A stretch of 30,897 nt of DNA from JAKPQD01 sp029572965 (GTDB taxonomy: Bacteria > Bacteroidota > Bacteroidia > Bacteroidales > DTGW01), in contig DAOSPF010000039.1 of assembly GCA_035374585.1 (NCBI GenBank), forward strand, positions 1-30,897. Direction: 5' to 3'. The notes below the pieces were generated by a model that was not told the DNA's origin, did no database searches, and saw only the letters and a list, made by a program, of their open reading frames with translations. The stretch's first letter is position 1, and each line of letters opens with the position of its first letter. This document shows, in pieces, positions 8,238-15,781 of the stretch. A program made the position numbers and the translations under genes.

Positions 8238-8803
8238 AAAAGCGGCTGTTTATTGCCCTTCCCCTGACTATTAGGGGACATGTTGATATAAACGAATGGG
8301 TTACAGATAAAGCTATTAACGAAAACGAAATAAGCTGGGTAAAACCCGAAAACTGGCATCTTACTCTCCATTTCCTTGGTGAAACAAATGTTTCAGATAT
8401 ACCTGCCTTAAAACGTATGATAGATGAGGTGTGTAGAGAATTTTCAGTTTGCGAGGCTGAGATGAAGGGTATGGGCTCTTTTGCCAACCTAAAATTGCCG
8501 AAGGTATTGTGGCTTGGTTTCAATGGCGTTCAATCGGTTATATCTGCCCAAAAAATTATGGCCGATAAGCTCTCTGGTCTTGGCTTTGTTGTCGAAACAA
8601 GGCTTTTCAAACCCCATCTTACTGTTGGCCGCATAAAAAGGCTTGGCAACGTTAAAGCCCTTAACAGTCTCCTCAATAAATATAAAAACTCCTTTTTTGC
8701 AAAAGTCCAATTTGACCGTATTGTTTTGTTTGAAAGTATATTAACCCCACAGGGCCCTGTTTATAAAGAGATACATACTGCGTATTTGACGGGCCATTTG
8801 TAA
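8234..8803 (+). CDS. thpR: RNA 2',3'-cyclic phosphodiesterase (2H family)
   Basis: This cytosolic enzyme of the 2H phosphoesterase family opens 2',3'-cyclic phosphate ends on RNA. Older annotations call it 2'-5' RNA ligase. The 189-residue protein shows both HxTx catalytic motifs: HLTL at His42 (WHLTLHFLG) and HLTV at His128 (FKPHLTVGRIKR), with the family opening RLFIALPL. Length is normal. It begins inside the stop codon of the DUF4294 gene, so the pair is co-transcribed and probably translationally coupled. The next gene, tpx, is convergent. Confidence 0.93.
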   Translation: MKKRLFIALPLTIRGHVDINEWVTDKAINENEISWVKPENWHLTLHFLGETNVSDIPALKRMIDEVCREFSVCEAEMKGMGSFANLKLPKVLWLGFNGVQSVISAQKIMADKLSGLGFVVETRLFKPHLTVGRIKRLGNVKALNSLLNKYKNSFFAKVQFDRIVLFESILTPQGPVYKEIHTAYLTGHL

Positions 8804-8926
8804 TTTCGGTTGCTTAGGCAATGGCGTTTAGTTAATCCCGCTTTAGAAATTGTTTGAAAAATTTTATTAAATTATTGAATTACAATTTCTTAATCGGTTA
8901 AACTTTTTATTGCTTATTTTTTGAGA

Positions 8927-8977
8927 TAAAAAAAACTACCAAAGCTGTATTAAACAACATTGATAGTTTATTGTAGT
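8927..8977 (-). terminator. Possible terminator downstream of tpx
   Basis: On the minus strand, ACTAC pairs with GTAGT around an inner TAAAC/GTTTA stem, followed by a run of eight or more T. The stem is weak and interrupted. The rest of the 201-base convergent gap holds nothing I recognise. Confidence 0.35.
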
Positions 8978-9004
8978 ATCTTCTTTCTTCTTAAAGGCTA
9001 AATT

Positions 9005-9505
9005 TTATTTCAAAGCATCCAGGGCTCCATCATAATTCGGCTCCTGAACAATGTCAGGTACTTGTTCGGTGTATTTTACCGTACCATCAGTATCAATAAC
9101 TACCACAGCCCTTGAAAGTAACCCTTTCAGCGGGCCATCTGTCATTAGCACTCCATAGCTTTTTGAAAAATTGTCATCTTTGTATTCTGATGCTGATACT
9201 ACGTTGTTAATCCCTTCTGCCCCACAAAAGCGTGCATGGGCAAATGGCAAGTCTTTCGAAATACACACTACAACAGTGTTGCTCAATCCGGCTGCTTTTG
9301 CATTGAATTGCCTCACAGAGGCTGCACAAACACCAGTATCAACACTGGGAAATATGTTTAGCACTACTTTCTTGCCTTTTAACTCTGCTAATGTGATACT
9401 GCCCAGGTCTGTTTTGGTCAATTCAAAATCAGGAGCCTTAGACCCAACTGCTGGTAATGAACCTGCCGTGTTTACAGGGTTTCCTTTAAATGTAATTTTT
9501 GCCAT
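9005..9505 (-). CDS. tpx: Thiol peroxidase (atypical 2-Cys peroxiredoxin)
   Basis: This enzyme reduces hydrogen peroxide and alkyl hydroperoxides with electrons from thioredoxin. The 166-residue protein has the full Tpx layout: a beta-hairpin N-terminus (ITFKGNPVNTAG), APDFELT, the peroxidatic Cys60 in SVDTGVCAASVRQF, and the resolving Cys94 in PFAHARFCGAEGI. The spacing of the two cysteines is that of classical Tpx. The motif has Gly where Escherichia coli Tpx has Pro (DTPVC). The start ATG at 9505 fits the family. The gene lies 71 bases downstream of ppk1 on the same strand, so read-through from the sixA-ppk1 transcript is possible, but I found no convincing promoter of its own. Confidence 0.96.
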   Translation of the reverse strand: MAKITFKGNPVNTAGSLPAVGSKAPDFELTKTDLGSITLAELKGKKVVLNIFPSVDTGVCAASVRQFNAKAAGLSNTVVVCISKDLPFAHARFCGAEGINNVVSASEYKDDNFSKSYGVLMTDGPLKGLLSRAVVVIDTDGTVKYTEQVPDIVQEPNYDGALDALK

Positions 9506-9576
9506 ATTCTTCTTTTATTAGTTTTATTAATCAAACCAATAACTTGAAGTATTGTTTAATGTTTCTCAAAAAATAT

Positions 9577-11631
9577 TTAACTTTTTGCTTTATTTTTATA
9601 ATAATCATACAAAACAAACTGCGCCCTGATGGGAGGTGCATCGTTTCTGACATATTGGTTATCTTGGGCTTCATTCAAAATACGGGCTTTGGTGTTGTCT
9701 GAAAGCTGAACCTCCAGTTTCATCCAAATTTCCTTTTTTATTTCCTCGTCATAAATTGGACAGGCTACTTCTACTCGATGATCGAGGTTACGGGTCATCC
9801 AGTCAGCTGAAGATATGTAGTATTTCTCGTCATTATTATTGCAAAATACAAATACTCGCGAATGTTCTAAAAATTTATCCACAATGCTTATTGCATCTAT
9901 GTTTTCGCTCAATCCTTCTATCCCGGGGGTCAAACAGCATATTCCCCTTACTATCAGTTTTATCCTCACCCCGGCGTTGTTGGCCTGGTAAAGTTTCTTG
10001 ACCATGTCTGAATCAACAAGATTGTTAATTTTCAAAATGATATAGGCATCTTTCCCGGCTTTTGCATTTTTTATTTCGTTGTCGATAAGCTTTATCAATC
10101 CACTACGCATATATAACGGGGAAACTAAAAGGTGCCTATAGCTGTAGTTCCAATAAGGAGAATCAAAGTATTGAAATACACGTGCCACTTCATTGGTAAT
10201 GCGTTTGTCTGAAGTTAAAAGGGCAACATCTGTATATACAGCGGCGTTGCCTTCATGAAAGTTCCCGGTACACACTGCTGCATAGCTTTTAAGTATTTTT
10301 CCTTCCTGACGGGTAATAAGTACCAGCTTTGCATGAATCTTCAGCCCCTTAATCCCAAACATTACGTTTACTCCGGCTTCTTCAAGTTTTCTGGTCCAGT
10401 AAATATTTGATTTCTCATCAAAACGAGCTTGTAGCTCAATCACTGCTGTTACATCTTTACCATTACGTGCTGCATTTATTAATGCATTGACCACTTTTGA
10501 ATTTTTTGAAAGCCTGTATAGTGTAATTTTTACTGATTTAACTTTAGGGTCCATCGATGCTTCCCGCAAAAAATCAACAAAACGGTCAAACTTCTGGTAG
10601 GGGTAATGCAACATCACATCCTTATGCATGATAGTTTCAATAATACTGGCATGCTTGTCTATCTGTGGATGCTCAACCGCAGGTGTTGAAGGGTACTCAA
10701 GTCGTTTTTCGCCAATATTCGGGAATGTTATGAAATCTTTGAAATTGTGATAACGTGCCCCTGGGATAATGGTATCTGTATTGTCAAATTTTAGCTTGTT
10801 GATAATATATTTGAGCAGGTCGTTAGGTATGTTTTGGTCATATACAAACCTGACAGGCTGTCCGTGACTACGGCTGCTTACCCCTTGCGAAATCATTTCT
10901 ACAAGGCTTTTAGAAAGGTCATTGTCTATATCAAGCTCTGCATCGCGAGTAAGCTTTATAGTATATGCTTCAAATTTATCAAAGCTAAATATGGCAAAAA
11001 GGTCTTTCAAGCAAAACCTTATAATATCATCAATCAGGATGATACATTGTCTATTGCCATCTGATGGTAGCCTTACAACCCTGTTTAGTATCGAAGGTAT
11101 CTCCATGAGTACATATTCTGTTTTTACCTTTCTCTTGCTGTTGCTTAGTTTGATGGCAAAGTATATTGATTTGTCTTTCATTTCAGGAAAGTTCTCAACA
11201 TTGCTCAGCATAATCGGCGATAAAAACGGAAGTATATTGGTGTCGAAGTAATTGTCCACAAAGTAAGCCTGTTCTTCGTTTAGTTGTTGTTCATTGATAA
11301 AGTATATATTTTCTTTTTCAAATTCATTGATGATGTTGTCAAATGCCTGGCTGAATTTTTGTTGTTGGACCAATACTTTTTCCTGTATTTGTGCCAATAT
11401 CTTAGCTGGTTTCTCGCCACTAAGTTCTTTGGGGTTGTAGGCGTAGTCTATCATGCGTTTTAAAGTCGCAACGCGTACCTTAAAAAATTCATCCAGGTTA
11501 TTTGAATATATGCCTAAAAACCGCATCCTTTCTACTAAAGGAACTGTTTCATCAATGGCTTCCTGCAATACCCGCTCGTTAAACGAAAGCCAGCTCAGAT
11601 CTCGGTTTATTATTTTTTTCTTTCCAGACAT
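9577..11631 (-). CDS. ppk1: Polyphosphate kinase 1
   Basis: This enzyme polymerises the gamma-phosphate of ATP into inorganic polyphosphate, reversibly, usually at the inner face of the membrane. The 684-residue protein has the normal PPK1 length and order: N domain (NRDLSWLSFNERVLQEA), head domain, then two phospholipase-D-like C domains. The phosphorylated histidine is His433 in GLKIHAKLVLI, close to His435 of the E. coli enzyme. A second conserved histidine, His618, is in NLDHRVEV. YPYQKFDRFVDFLREA and AVCTGNFHEGNAAVYTD are further family signatures. The start lies six bases after the sixA stop, so sixA and ppk1 form an operon. Confidence 0.97.
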   Translation of the reverse strand: MSGKKKIINRDLSWLSFNERVLQEAIDETVPLVERMRFLGIYSNNLDEFFKVRVATLKRMIDYAYNPKELSGEKPAKILAQIQEKVLVQQQKFSQAFDNIINEFEKENIYFINEQQLNEEQAYFVDNYFDTNILPFLSPIMLSNVENFPEMKDKSIYFAIKLSNSKRKVKTEYVLMEIPSILNRVVRLPSDGNRQCIILIDDIIRFCLKDLFAIFSFDKFEAYTIKLTRDAELDIDNDLSKSLVEMISQGVSSRSHGQPVRFVYDQNIPNDLLKYIINKLKFDNTDTIIPGARYHNFKDFITFPNIGEKRLEYPSTPAVEHPQIDKHASIIETIMHKDVMLHYPYQKFDRFVDFLREASMDPKVKSVKITLYRLSKNSKVVNALINAARNGKDVTAVIELQARFDEKSNIYWTRKLEEAGVNVMFGIKGLKIHAKLVLITRQEGKILKSYAAVCTGNFHEGNAAVYTDVALLTSDKRITNEVARVFQYFDSPYWNYSYRHLLVSPLYMRSGLIKLIDNEIKNAKAGKDAYIILKINNLVDSDMVKKLYQANNAGVRIKLIVRGICCLTPGIEGLSENIDAISIVDKFLEHSRVFVFCNNNDEKYYISSADWMTRNLDHRVEVACPIYDEEIKKEIWMKLEVQLSDNTKARILNEAQDNQYVRNDAPPIRAQFVLYDYYKNKAKS

Positions 11632-11637
11632 AGGTGT

Positions 11638-12144
11638 TTAAATTAGTCGTTTTGATGGTGGTAAGGTAATATCACTTTTTATTGGTATTGAATTAATTAT
11701 TGACCAGTCTTTTATCTTAAATGTCAGCGTTACAAGCCCGGAGGTGGGCAAATTTTCTAAATATTCTGGCAAAAACAGGTTTACAAACCTTGTAAATATC
11801 GGATTATGGCCTACTATTAGCAGATTGCTAATTTTGGCTTCTACCGATTCTACTACTTCAAGTACTGTAGAAGAGTCTGTTTCATACAATCGCTCGTCTA
11901 TCCTCACTTTGTGAGGTGATACATTTAATAAACGTGCCATTATTAAGGCTGTATGAATAGCCCTTGCTGCCGATGAGCTGATAATAAGGTCTGGTGGATT
12001 ATATTTTTCATGAAAGAGCTCAGCTACCTGCATAACATTGTTTACCCCTTTGGGGAGCAATGGCCTGTCTATATCTTCCAGTTCCGGATATTCCCACGAG
12101 GCTTTCCCGTGCCGTAAAATATGTAAATGTTTAATCTCTTTCAC
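11638..12144 (-). CDS. sixA: SixA-type phosphohistidine phosphatase (histidine phosphatase superfamily)
   Basis: This small phosphatase of the RHG superfamily is expected to act on phosphohistidine or another small phosphate ester. I place the start at GTG 12144 (168 residues), giving the family-typical opening VKEIKHLHILRHGKAS with the catalytic histidine at residue 12. A longer frame opens at TTG 12210, but that codon lies inside a perfect -7 promoter box and its 22 extra residues are atypical. Other features are the SSSAARAIHTA segment and the second histidine in LIVGHNP. The gene ends six bases before ppk1, a pairing that hints at a shared phosphate or polyphosphate role, although PPK1 itself uses a phosphohistidine. 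The substrate is not known. Confidence 0.88.
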   Translation of the reverse strand: MKEIKHLHILRHGKASWEYPELEDIDRPLLPKGVNNVMQVAELFHEKYNPPDLIISSSAARAIHTALIMARLLNVSPHKVRIDERLYETDSSTVLEVVESVEAKISNLLIVGHNPIFTRFVNLFLPEYLENLPTSGLVTLTFKIKDWSIINSIPIKSDITLPPSKRLI

Positions 12145-12207
12145 TTCACACCCCTTGTTCGTAAAGCTATTGGGAAGGTTGGACTTATAGCTTTCTGACT
12201 TGTAAAG

Positions 12208-12215
12208 CAAAGTTA
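12208..12215 (-). promoter_or_regulatory. -7 promoter element for sixA-ppk1
   Basis: The minus strand reads TAACTTTG, a perfect TAnnTTTG match. Transcription would start near 12202, giving a leader of about 58 bases to GTG 12144. Because the box contains the only in-frame upstream start (TTG 12210), it decides the sixA start. No good -33 TTTG is visible. Confidence 0.45.
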
Positions 12216-12280
12216 ATTAACTTCATCAAAAGTTGCTGGTTTTTAGCTTTTTTTAATTTTTATTACAATATTTAAAGTGG

Positions 12281-13096
12281 CTATTCTCCCAAATTTCTGG
12301 TGTATTCAATGAAAATATCATTTTCATACTTTTTAAGCATCATATTTTCTCCATCATAAGTGGCAAAAGTATTCGAAACTATCCATTCTCCAAGGTTTAT
12401 CAAACGACTTTTATCGTTAAGTTTGTAGTCCAAGGGGATGTGCCTGTGCCCAAATACAAAAAAATCTATTTCGTTGGTATTTAGGTATTGTTTGGCAAAT
12501 TGTATCTGGTGTTCCTTGTCTTCGCCCAGAAAAGCTTCCGAAACACCTTTTGACAGCCGGCTATGTTTGCTCCAGGTATGACCTATGGCCAGGGCAAAGT
12601 TGGGATGTAGCCTCGAGAAAAGAAATTGCAGAAATTTATTCTTGAAACACCCTTTTAAAAAGCGGTACCCGTAATCAGTTTTACAAAGCTCGTCGCCATG
12701 GCCAATAAGAAATCTTTTGCCGCTTATTTCAAACAATCTATCGGTATAATGCACTTGCAACCCAATTTCTTTGGGCAAATAATCGAAAACCCAAACATCA
12801 TGGTTCCCGGTAAAGTAGTGTATTTCAATTCCGCTATCGGCCAATTCGGCAAGTTTCCCTAAAAATCGAACAAAGCCGCGTGGCGCTACTTTGCGGTATT
12901 CGTACCAAAAATCAAATATGTCACCTTGTAAGAACAGTATTTGTGCATCTTTGCGAATAACTTCGAGCCAGAGCACAATCATTTTCTCTCGCTGGGCGCT
13001 TTTATCGTACGGATATAACCCCAAATGCATATCCGAGCAGAAATACGCTTTTTTGCCTTTCTGTAGCTCAATATTTATAGGTGTTTTACTTGCCAA
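12281..13096 (-). CDS. lpxH: UDP-2,3-diacylglucosamine diphosphatase, LpxH-type
   Basis: This enzyme should hydrolyse UDP-2,3-diacylglucosamine to lipid X and UMP, the fourth step of lipid A synthesis, at the cytosolic membrane face. The 271-residue calcineurin-like protein has all metal-binding motifs: SDMHLG (Asp22, His24), GDIFDFW (Asp59), GNHD (Asn98, His99), GHGDE (His133) and FGHRH near residue 217. The only plausible start is TTG at 13096, since the next Met is inside the SDMHLG motif. This start overlaps the last 11 bases of the preceding gene, implying translational coupling. The family is certain, but Bacteroidota often carry more than one such phosphoesterase, so assignment to this exact step is slightly less sure. 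Confidence 0.88.
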   Translation of the reverse strand: MASKTPINIELQKGKKAYFCSDMHLGLYPYDKSAQREKMIVLWLEVIRKDAQILFLQGDIFDFWYEYRKVAPRGFVRFLGKLAELADSGIEIHYFTGNHDVWVFDYLPKEIGLQVHYTDRLFEISGKRFLIGHGDELCKTDYGYRFLKGCFKNKFLQFLFSRLHPNFALAIGHTWSKHSRLSKGVSEAFLGEDKEHQIQFAKQYLNTNEIDFFVFGHRHIPLDYKLNDKSRLINLGEWIVSNTFATYDGENMMLKKYENDIFIEYTRNLGE

Positions 13097-14240
13097 GGTA
13101 CTTCTTTATTTCGGTTTCAAGTTTTTCGCCAAAAACGTTTATTGTCAACACTCCTTTTTCTTTATTAATGAGGTATATCGAAGGTATAAACTGCACATTG
13201 TATATACTGCTATATACCGAATTGCCCACGTTTTCATCAATTACTTGGTATCCTTTAAGCTGCGCTTTATCTATAAAATTACTCCAATATCCTATATCAT
13301 TGAATAAAGCAACATTATACACCTCTAACCCTTTATTACCATATCTTTCAATCAGATTATTTATGCTTTTCATTACAACCACGCAATCTGAATTTGTAGG
13401 TGTCCAAAATAGCAACAATGTCAACTTCGATTTTTCAACTACCTGGCTTAACTTGATGGTATCGCCATCTTTTGAAGGCAACTTAATTTCAGGAAATGTT
13501 CTTACTTCTGCTTCAAGATATTTGCCTTGCGATTTCGCATTTTTGAGTTGTTCAAATATTCGGTTTCTTTCTACCCACAATGCTTTTACAGGTTTCGACT
13601 CCGGAAAATACTTCTTTAGCGTATCTGAAGCAAGTTTCAAATATTGCATGTCTCGAATTTTCCCCATCACATAGGTTTGTGAATCTGTTTGCTGGAACAA
13701 ACAAATAATGCTTGAAGGTGATCGAAGGTGTTCCAAAACAAATTTTACCGAAAAACTATGCTGTTGGTCATAAATTTTCTTAATGGCTATATTCATGCTA
13801 TCTTTAGACTGGTTAGTTTTGCTTATCGAATCTATAGCTTTAACCGTGTTGTTCAACTGGTCCTGCAACAGTTTTGCTTCTTTTGAATATGCTGAGCCTT
13901 CCACCTGATAGTTTTCATAAATTTTTGAAGAAGGACAGTTTAGATCAATTTTCTCGCCCGGGGCAATGGCCAAAAGCAAATAATTGTCGCGTGCCACATA
14001 TAGTTTGAATATGCCAGGGGCCTGTAATTCTCCTTTTAATACAAATTTCCCGTTTTGGTCTGTTTGGGCCGAATCTATAAGTTTTTCAGAAGTAATGTTG
14101 TACTCGGTCCAATATATTTTGGTATTCTTCCATCTTTCCAATACGCCGTTTACTCTATATTTTTCTTTTGTACACGAGGTAAAACAAATAATAGCTGATA
14201 GAAATATCACGCATGCCTTGCCAATATACTTTTTTATCAT
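13086..14240 (-). CDS. DUF4369/thioredoxin-fold lipoprotein with only one active-site cysteine
   Basis: This is a predicted periplasmic or outer-membrane lipoprotein of the TlpA-like group common in Bacteroidota. The 384-residue protein has a lipobox (CFTSC, Cys23), an N-terminal DUF4369-like beta domain (YRVNGVLERWKNTKIYW, FVLKGELQAPGIFKLYV), a helical middle, and a C-terminal thioredoxin fold (KLTLLLFW ... VQFIPSIYLI) retaining the cis-proline. Where redox-active relatives have CxxC, this protein has Asn283-Ser-Asp-Cys286, so only the second cysteine remains and classical disulfide exchange is unlikely. It is the middle gene of a unit with a paralogue 18 bases upstream and lpxH overlapping its end. 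Function is unknown; a folding, binding or monothiol role is possible. Confidence 0.83.
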   Translation of the reverse strand: MIKKYIGKACVIFLSAIICFTSCTKEKYRVNGVLERWKNTKIYWTEYNITSEKLIDSAQTDQNGKFVLKGELQAPGIFKLYVARDNYLLLAIAPGEKIDLNCPSSKIYENYQVEGSAYSKEAKLLQDQLNNTVKAIDSISKTNQSKDSMNIAIKKIYDQQHSFSVKFVLEHLRSPSSIICLFQQTDSQTYVMGKIRDMQYLKLASDTLKKYFPESKPVKALWVERNRIFEQLKNAKSQGKYLEAEVRTFPEIKLPSKDGDTIKLSQVVEKSKLTLLLFWTPTNSDCVVVMKSINNLIERYGNKGLEVYNVALFNDIGYWSNFIDKAQLKGYQVIDENVGNSVYSSIYNVQFIPSIYLINKEKGVLTINVFGEKLETEIKKYLGK

Positions 14241-14258
14241 AATAAATCTCTATATGTA

Positions 14259-15428
14259 TTAGTATTTAAATATTTCTTTAAGTCTTTCTGCCAACTTTTG
14301 CGATGTAATCTGTTTCTCAACAATTTTGCCTTCTTTGTCTATAAAAAGATTGAACGGCAATTCCTCTATTCCGAATAACGCAACTACCGGAGAATCCCAC
14401 ATTTTCAGATCCGAAACATTGTGCCACGGAAACCCATTCACAGTAATAGCTTTTAGCCATGCATCACGGCTCTTATCTATGCAAACATGGTAAACATCAA
14501 AGCCTACATTCTTGTATCGCCAGTATTGTCCTATAAATTCTTTACTTGCTTCTATACTTTTCTGGTTTGATGAAGCCCAAAAAAGGACTAATACGTATTT
14601 CCCCCTTAAACTGCTTAATGCCAAAGGCTGATTGTTGAAATCTGGCAAATTTATTTCTGGGATGGGTGCCCCCTTGGTAAGTCTTTGTTCTATCTGTACC
14701 TTACGTATGTATTCCTCTGAAATGTTACCAACTAAACTGTGTAACGATTGTACTGCATCTGCTTCCGGATAAGTTTGCATCATTACCGAATCTACCTCTT
14801 TAAATATAGCATAATCATTGGCCGGCGTAAATAATGATTTTCTTGGCGTCATTTGTTGGTACAATGCCATAACCGAGGCTAGCGTCCCTTTGTTTTCCCT
14901 AATAAAATTGATAGAAAAACTTTTTTGGTCACTCTCAATGATTTTATATACCGAATCTAACTCCGATTTGATTTTTAAAAGATTTTTACTTCCTATGCTG
15001 TCATGGAATGTTTTGCCCAACTGGTTTATCTTTTCTAAGGTCTCGTTAAGTTTTATTGTCAGTTTCTTCACTAACTGTGACTCTTCCGAGCCTTTTACAT
15101 CATATTCGTTCGGCAAATCTTTAGCATCTGCCTGCACAAAAATCTTGTCCCCCGGTTTTATAACCAATGTAAGCGTATTCTTCTTGTCTAAGCCAAGTGT
15201 ATAAAATGCTATTTTATTATTTATGCCTTTTAAAACAAAACTACCATCGTTGTCAACTATTACAGAGTCTATTGTTTTTATATCAGAGATGGTAAGCTCT
15301 TTTAAAAACAGCATCTCCCCCGATGCATTACGCAGTTTGCCCTTAACTTTAAAGCTTTCTTCGTTACTGCATGATGTTACAAACAACCCTATTGTCAATA
15401 TCCCCAAAAGAAAATTCACTTTTTTCAT
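14259..15428 (-). CDS. DUF4369/thioredoxin-fold lipoprotein lacking both active-site cysteines
   Basis: This paralogue of the next gene downstream has the same layout: lipobox FVTSC (Cys20), DUF4369-like domain (FKVKGKLRNASGEMLFLKEL), a helical middle, and a thioredoxin fold (GAPIPEINLPDF, YVLVLFWASSNQKS, IEELPFNLFIDKEGKIV). At the CxxC position it has Asn288-Gln-Lys-Ser291, so it cannot catalyse thiol-disulfide exchange, although the cis-proline loop is kept. I use ATG 15428 (389 residues), which gives a standard signal peptide (MKKVNFLLGILTIGLFVTSC). An ATG at 15443 would add five residues but lies within about ten bases of the predicted transcription start. It heads the unit that ends with lpxH. 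No function can be assigned from sequence. Confidence 0.83.
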   Translation of the reverse strand: MKKVNFLLGILTIGLFVTSCSNEESFKVKGKLRNASGEMLFLKELTISDIKTIDSVIVDNDGSFVLKGINNKIAFYTLGLDKKNTLTLVIKPGDKIFVQADAKDLPNEYDVKGSEESQLVKKLTIKLNETLEKINQLGKTFHDSIGSKNLLKIKSELDSVYKIIESDQKSFSINFIRENKGTLASVMALYQQMTPRKSLFTPANDYAIFKEVDSVMMQTYPEADAVQSLHSLVGNISEEYIRKVQIEQRLTKGAPIPEINLPDFNNQPLALSSLRGKYVLVLFWASSNQKSIEASKEFIGQYWRYKNVGFDVYHVCIDKSRDAWLKAITVNGFPWHNVSDLKMWDSPVVALFGIEELPFNLFIDKEGKIVEKQITSQKLAERLKEIFKY

Positions 15429-15455
15429 GTAGCTTGTATTCATTTAAATTCTGGA

Positions 15456-15463
15456 CAAATTTA
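15456..15463 (-). promoter_or_regulatory. -7 promoter element for the thioredoxin-fold/lpxH unit
   Basis: The minus strand reads TAAATTTG, a perfect TAnnTTTG match, 28 bases before ATG 15428. Transcription from it would begin near 15450, giving a leader of roughly 22 bases. The -33 region is not convincing. Confidence 0.45.
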
Positions 15464-15627
15464 TTTTTTATTTCGGGTTTGACGTAATTTACTTCTAAAC
15501 TTATTTTTTTGACCGAATCTAAATTCTTATAGACCAATACGTGTTTATGAGTGATAAATCATCGTTTTTGTTTGATAGTTATATCTCTTCTGAATTTATA
15601 AGATATTCATTTAGCGGATTTTACAAG

Positions 15628-15723
15628 AAATATTAAACATTAAAAAAATATTAATTTATTTTTTTCAACTTGACAGGTAACGTAATATTTCATAACTTTA
15701 AAAATATTAAAAATATTAAACAT
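15628..15723. repeat. Four AAATATTAA direct repeats flanking the glycogen operon promoter
   Basis: AAATATTAA occurs at 15628-15636, 15646-15654, 15702-15710 and 15711-15719. The first and last copies extend to the identical 13-mer AAATATTAAACAT (15628-15640 and 15711-15723). Two copies lie upstream of the promoter and two cover the predicted transcription start, an arrangement that could be a regulator-binding cluster. Background AT-richness weakens the case. Confidence 0.45.
15670..15700 (+). promoter_or_regulatory. Putative glycogen operon promoter (TTG-N20-TAACTTTA)
   Basis: TTG at 15670-15672 and TAACTTTA at 15693-15700 are 20 bases apart; the latter is one mismatch from TAnnTTTG. The leader to ATG 15782 would be about 75 bases. 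It is the best promoter match upstream of the four-gene glycogen operon. Confidence 0.45.
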
Positions 15724-15781
15724 CTAATAAAATTGGCATTGTAATTGTTTATAATTCAATTTTATACAAACCTTAAAATCT

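Larger units (their letters stand above)
15429..15781. other. Divergent intergenic region before the glycogen operon
   Basis: This AT-rich gap of about 350 bases holds the promoter of the leftward thioredoxin-fold unit (15456-15463), the promoter of the rightward glycogen operon (15670-15700) and four copies of AAATATTAA around the latter. I saw no protein-coding frame with family features and no RNA gene. Confidence 0.6.

Noticed and set aside
15670..15698. E. coli-like TTGACA at spacing 17 from TAACTT
   Set aside because: It overlaps the Bacteroidota-type promoter reading of the same bases. The -10 match to TATAAT is poor, and this phylum's housekeeping sigma factor uses a different consensus.
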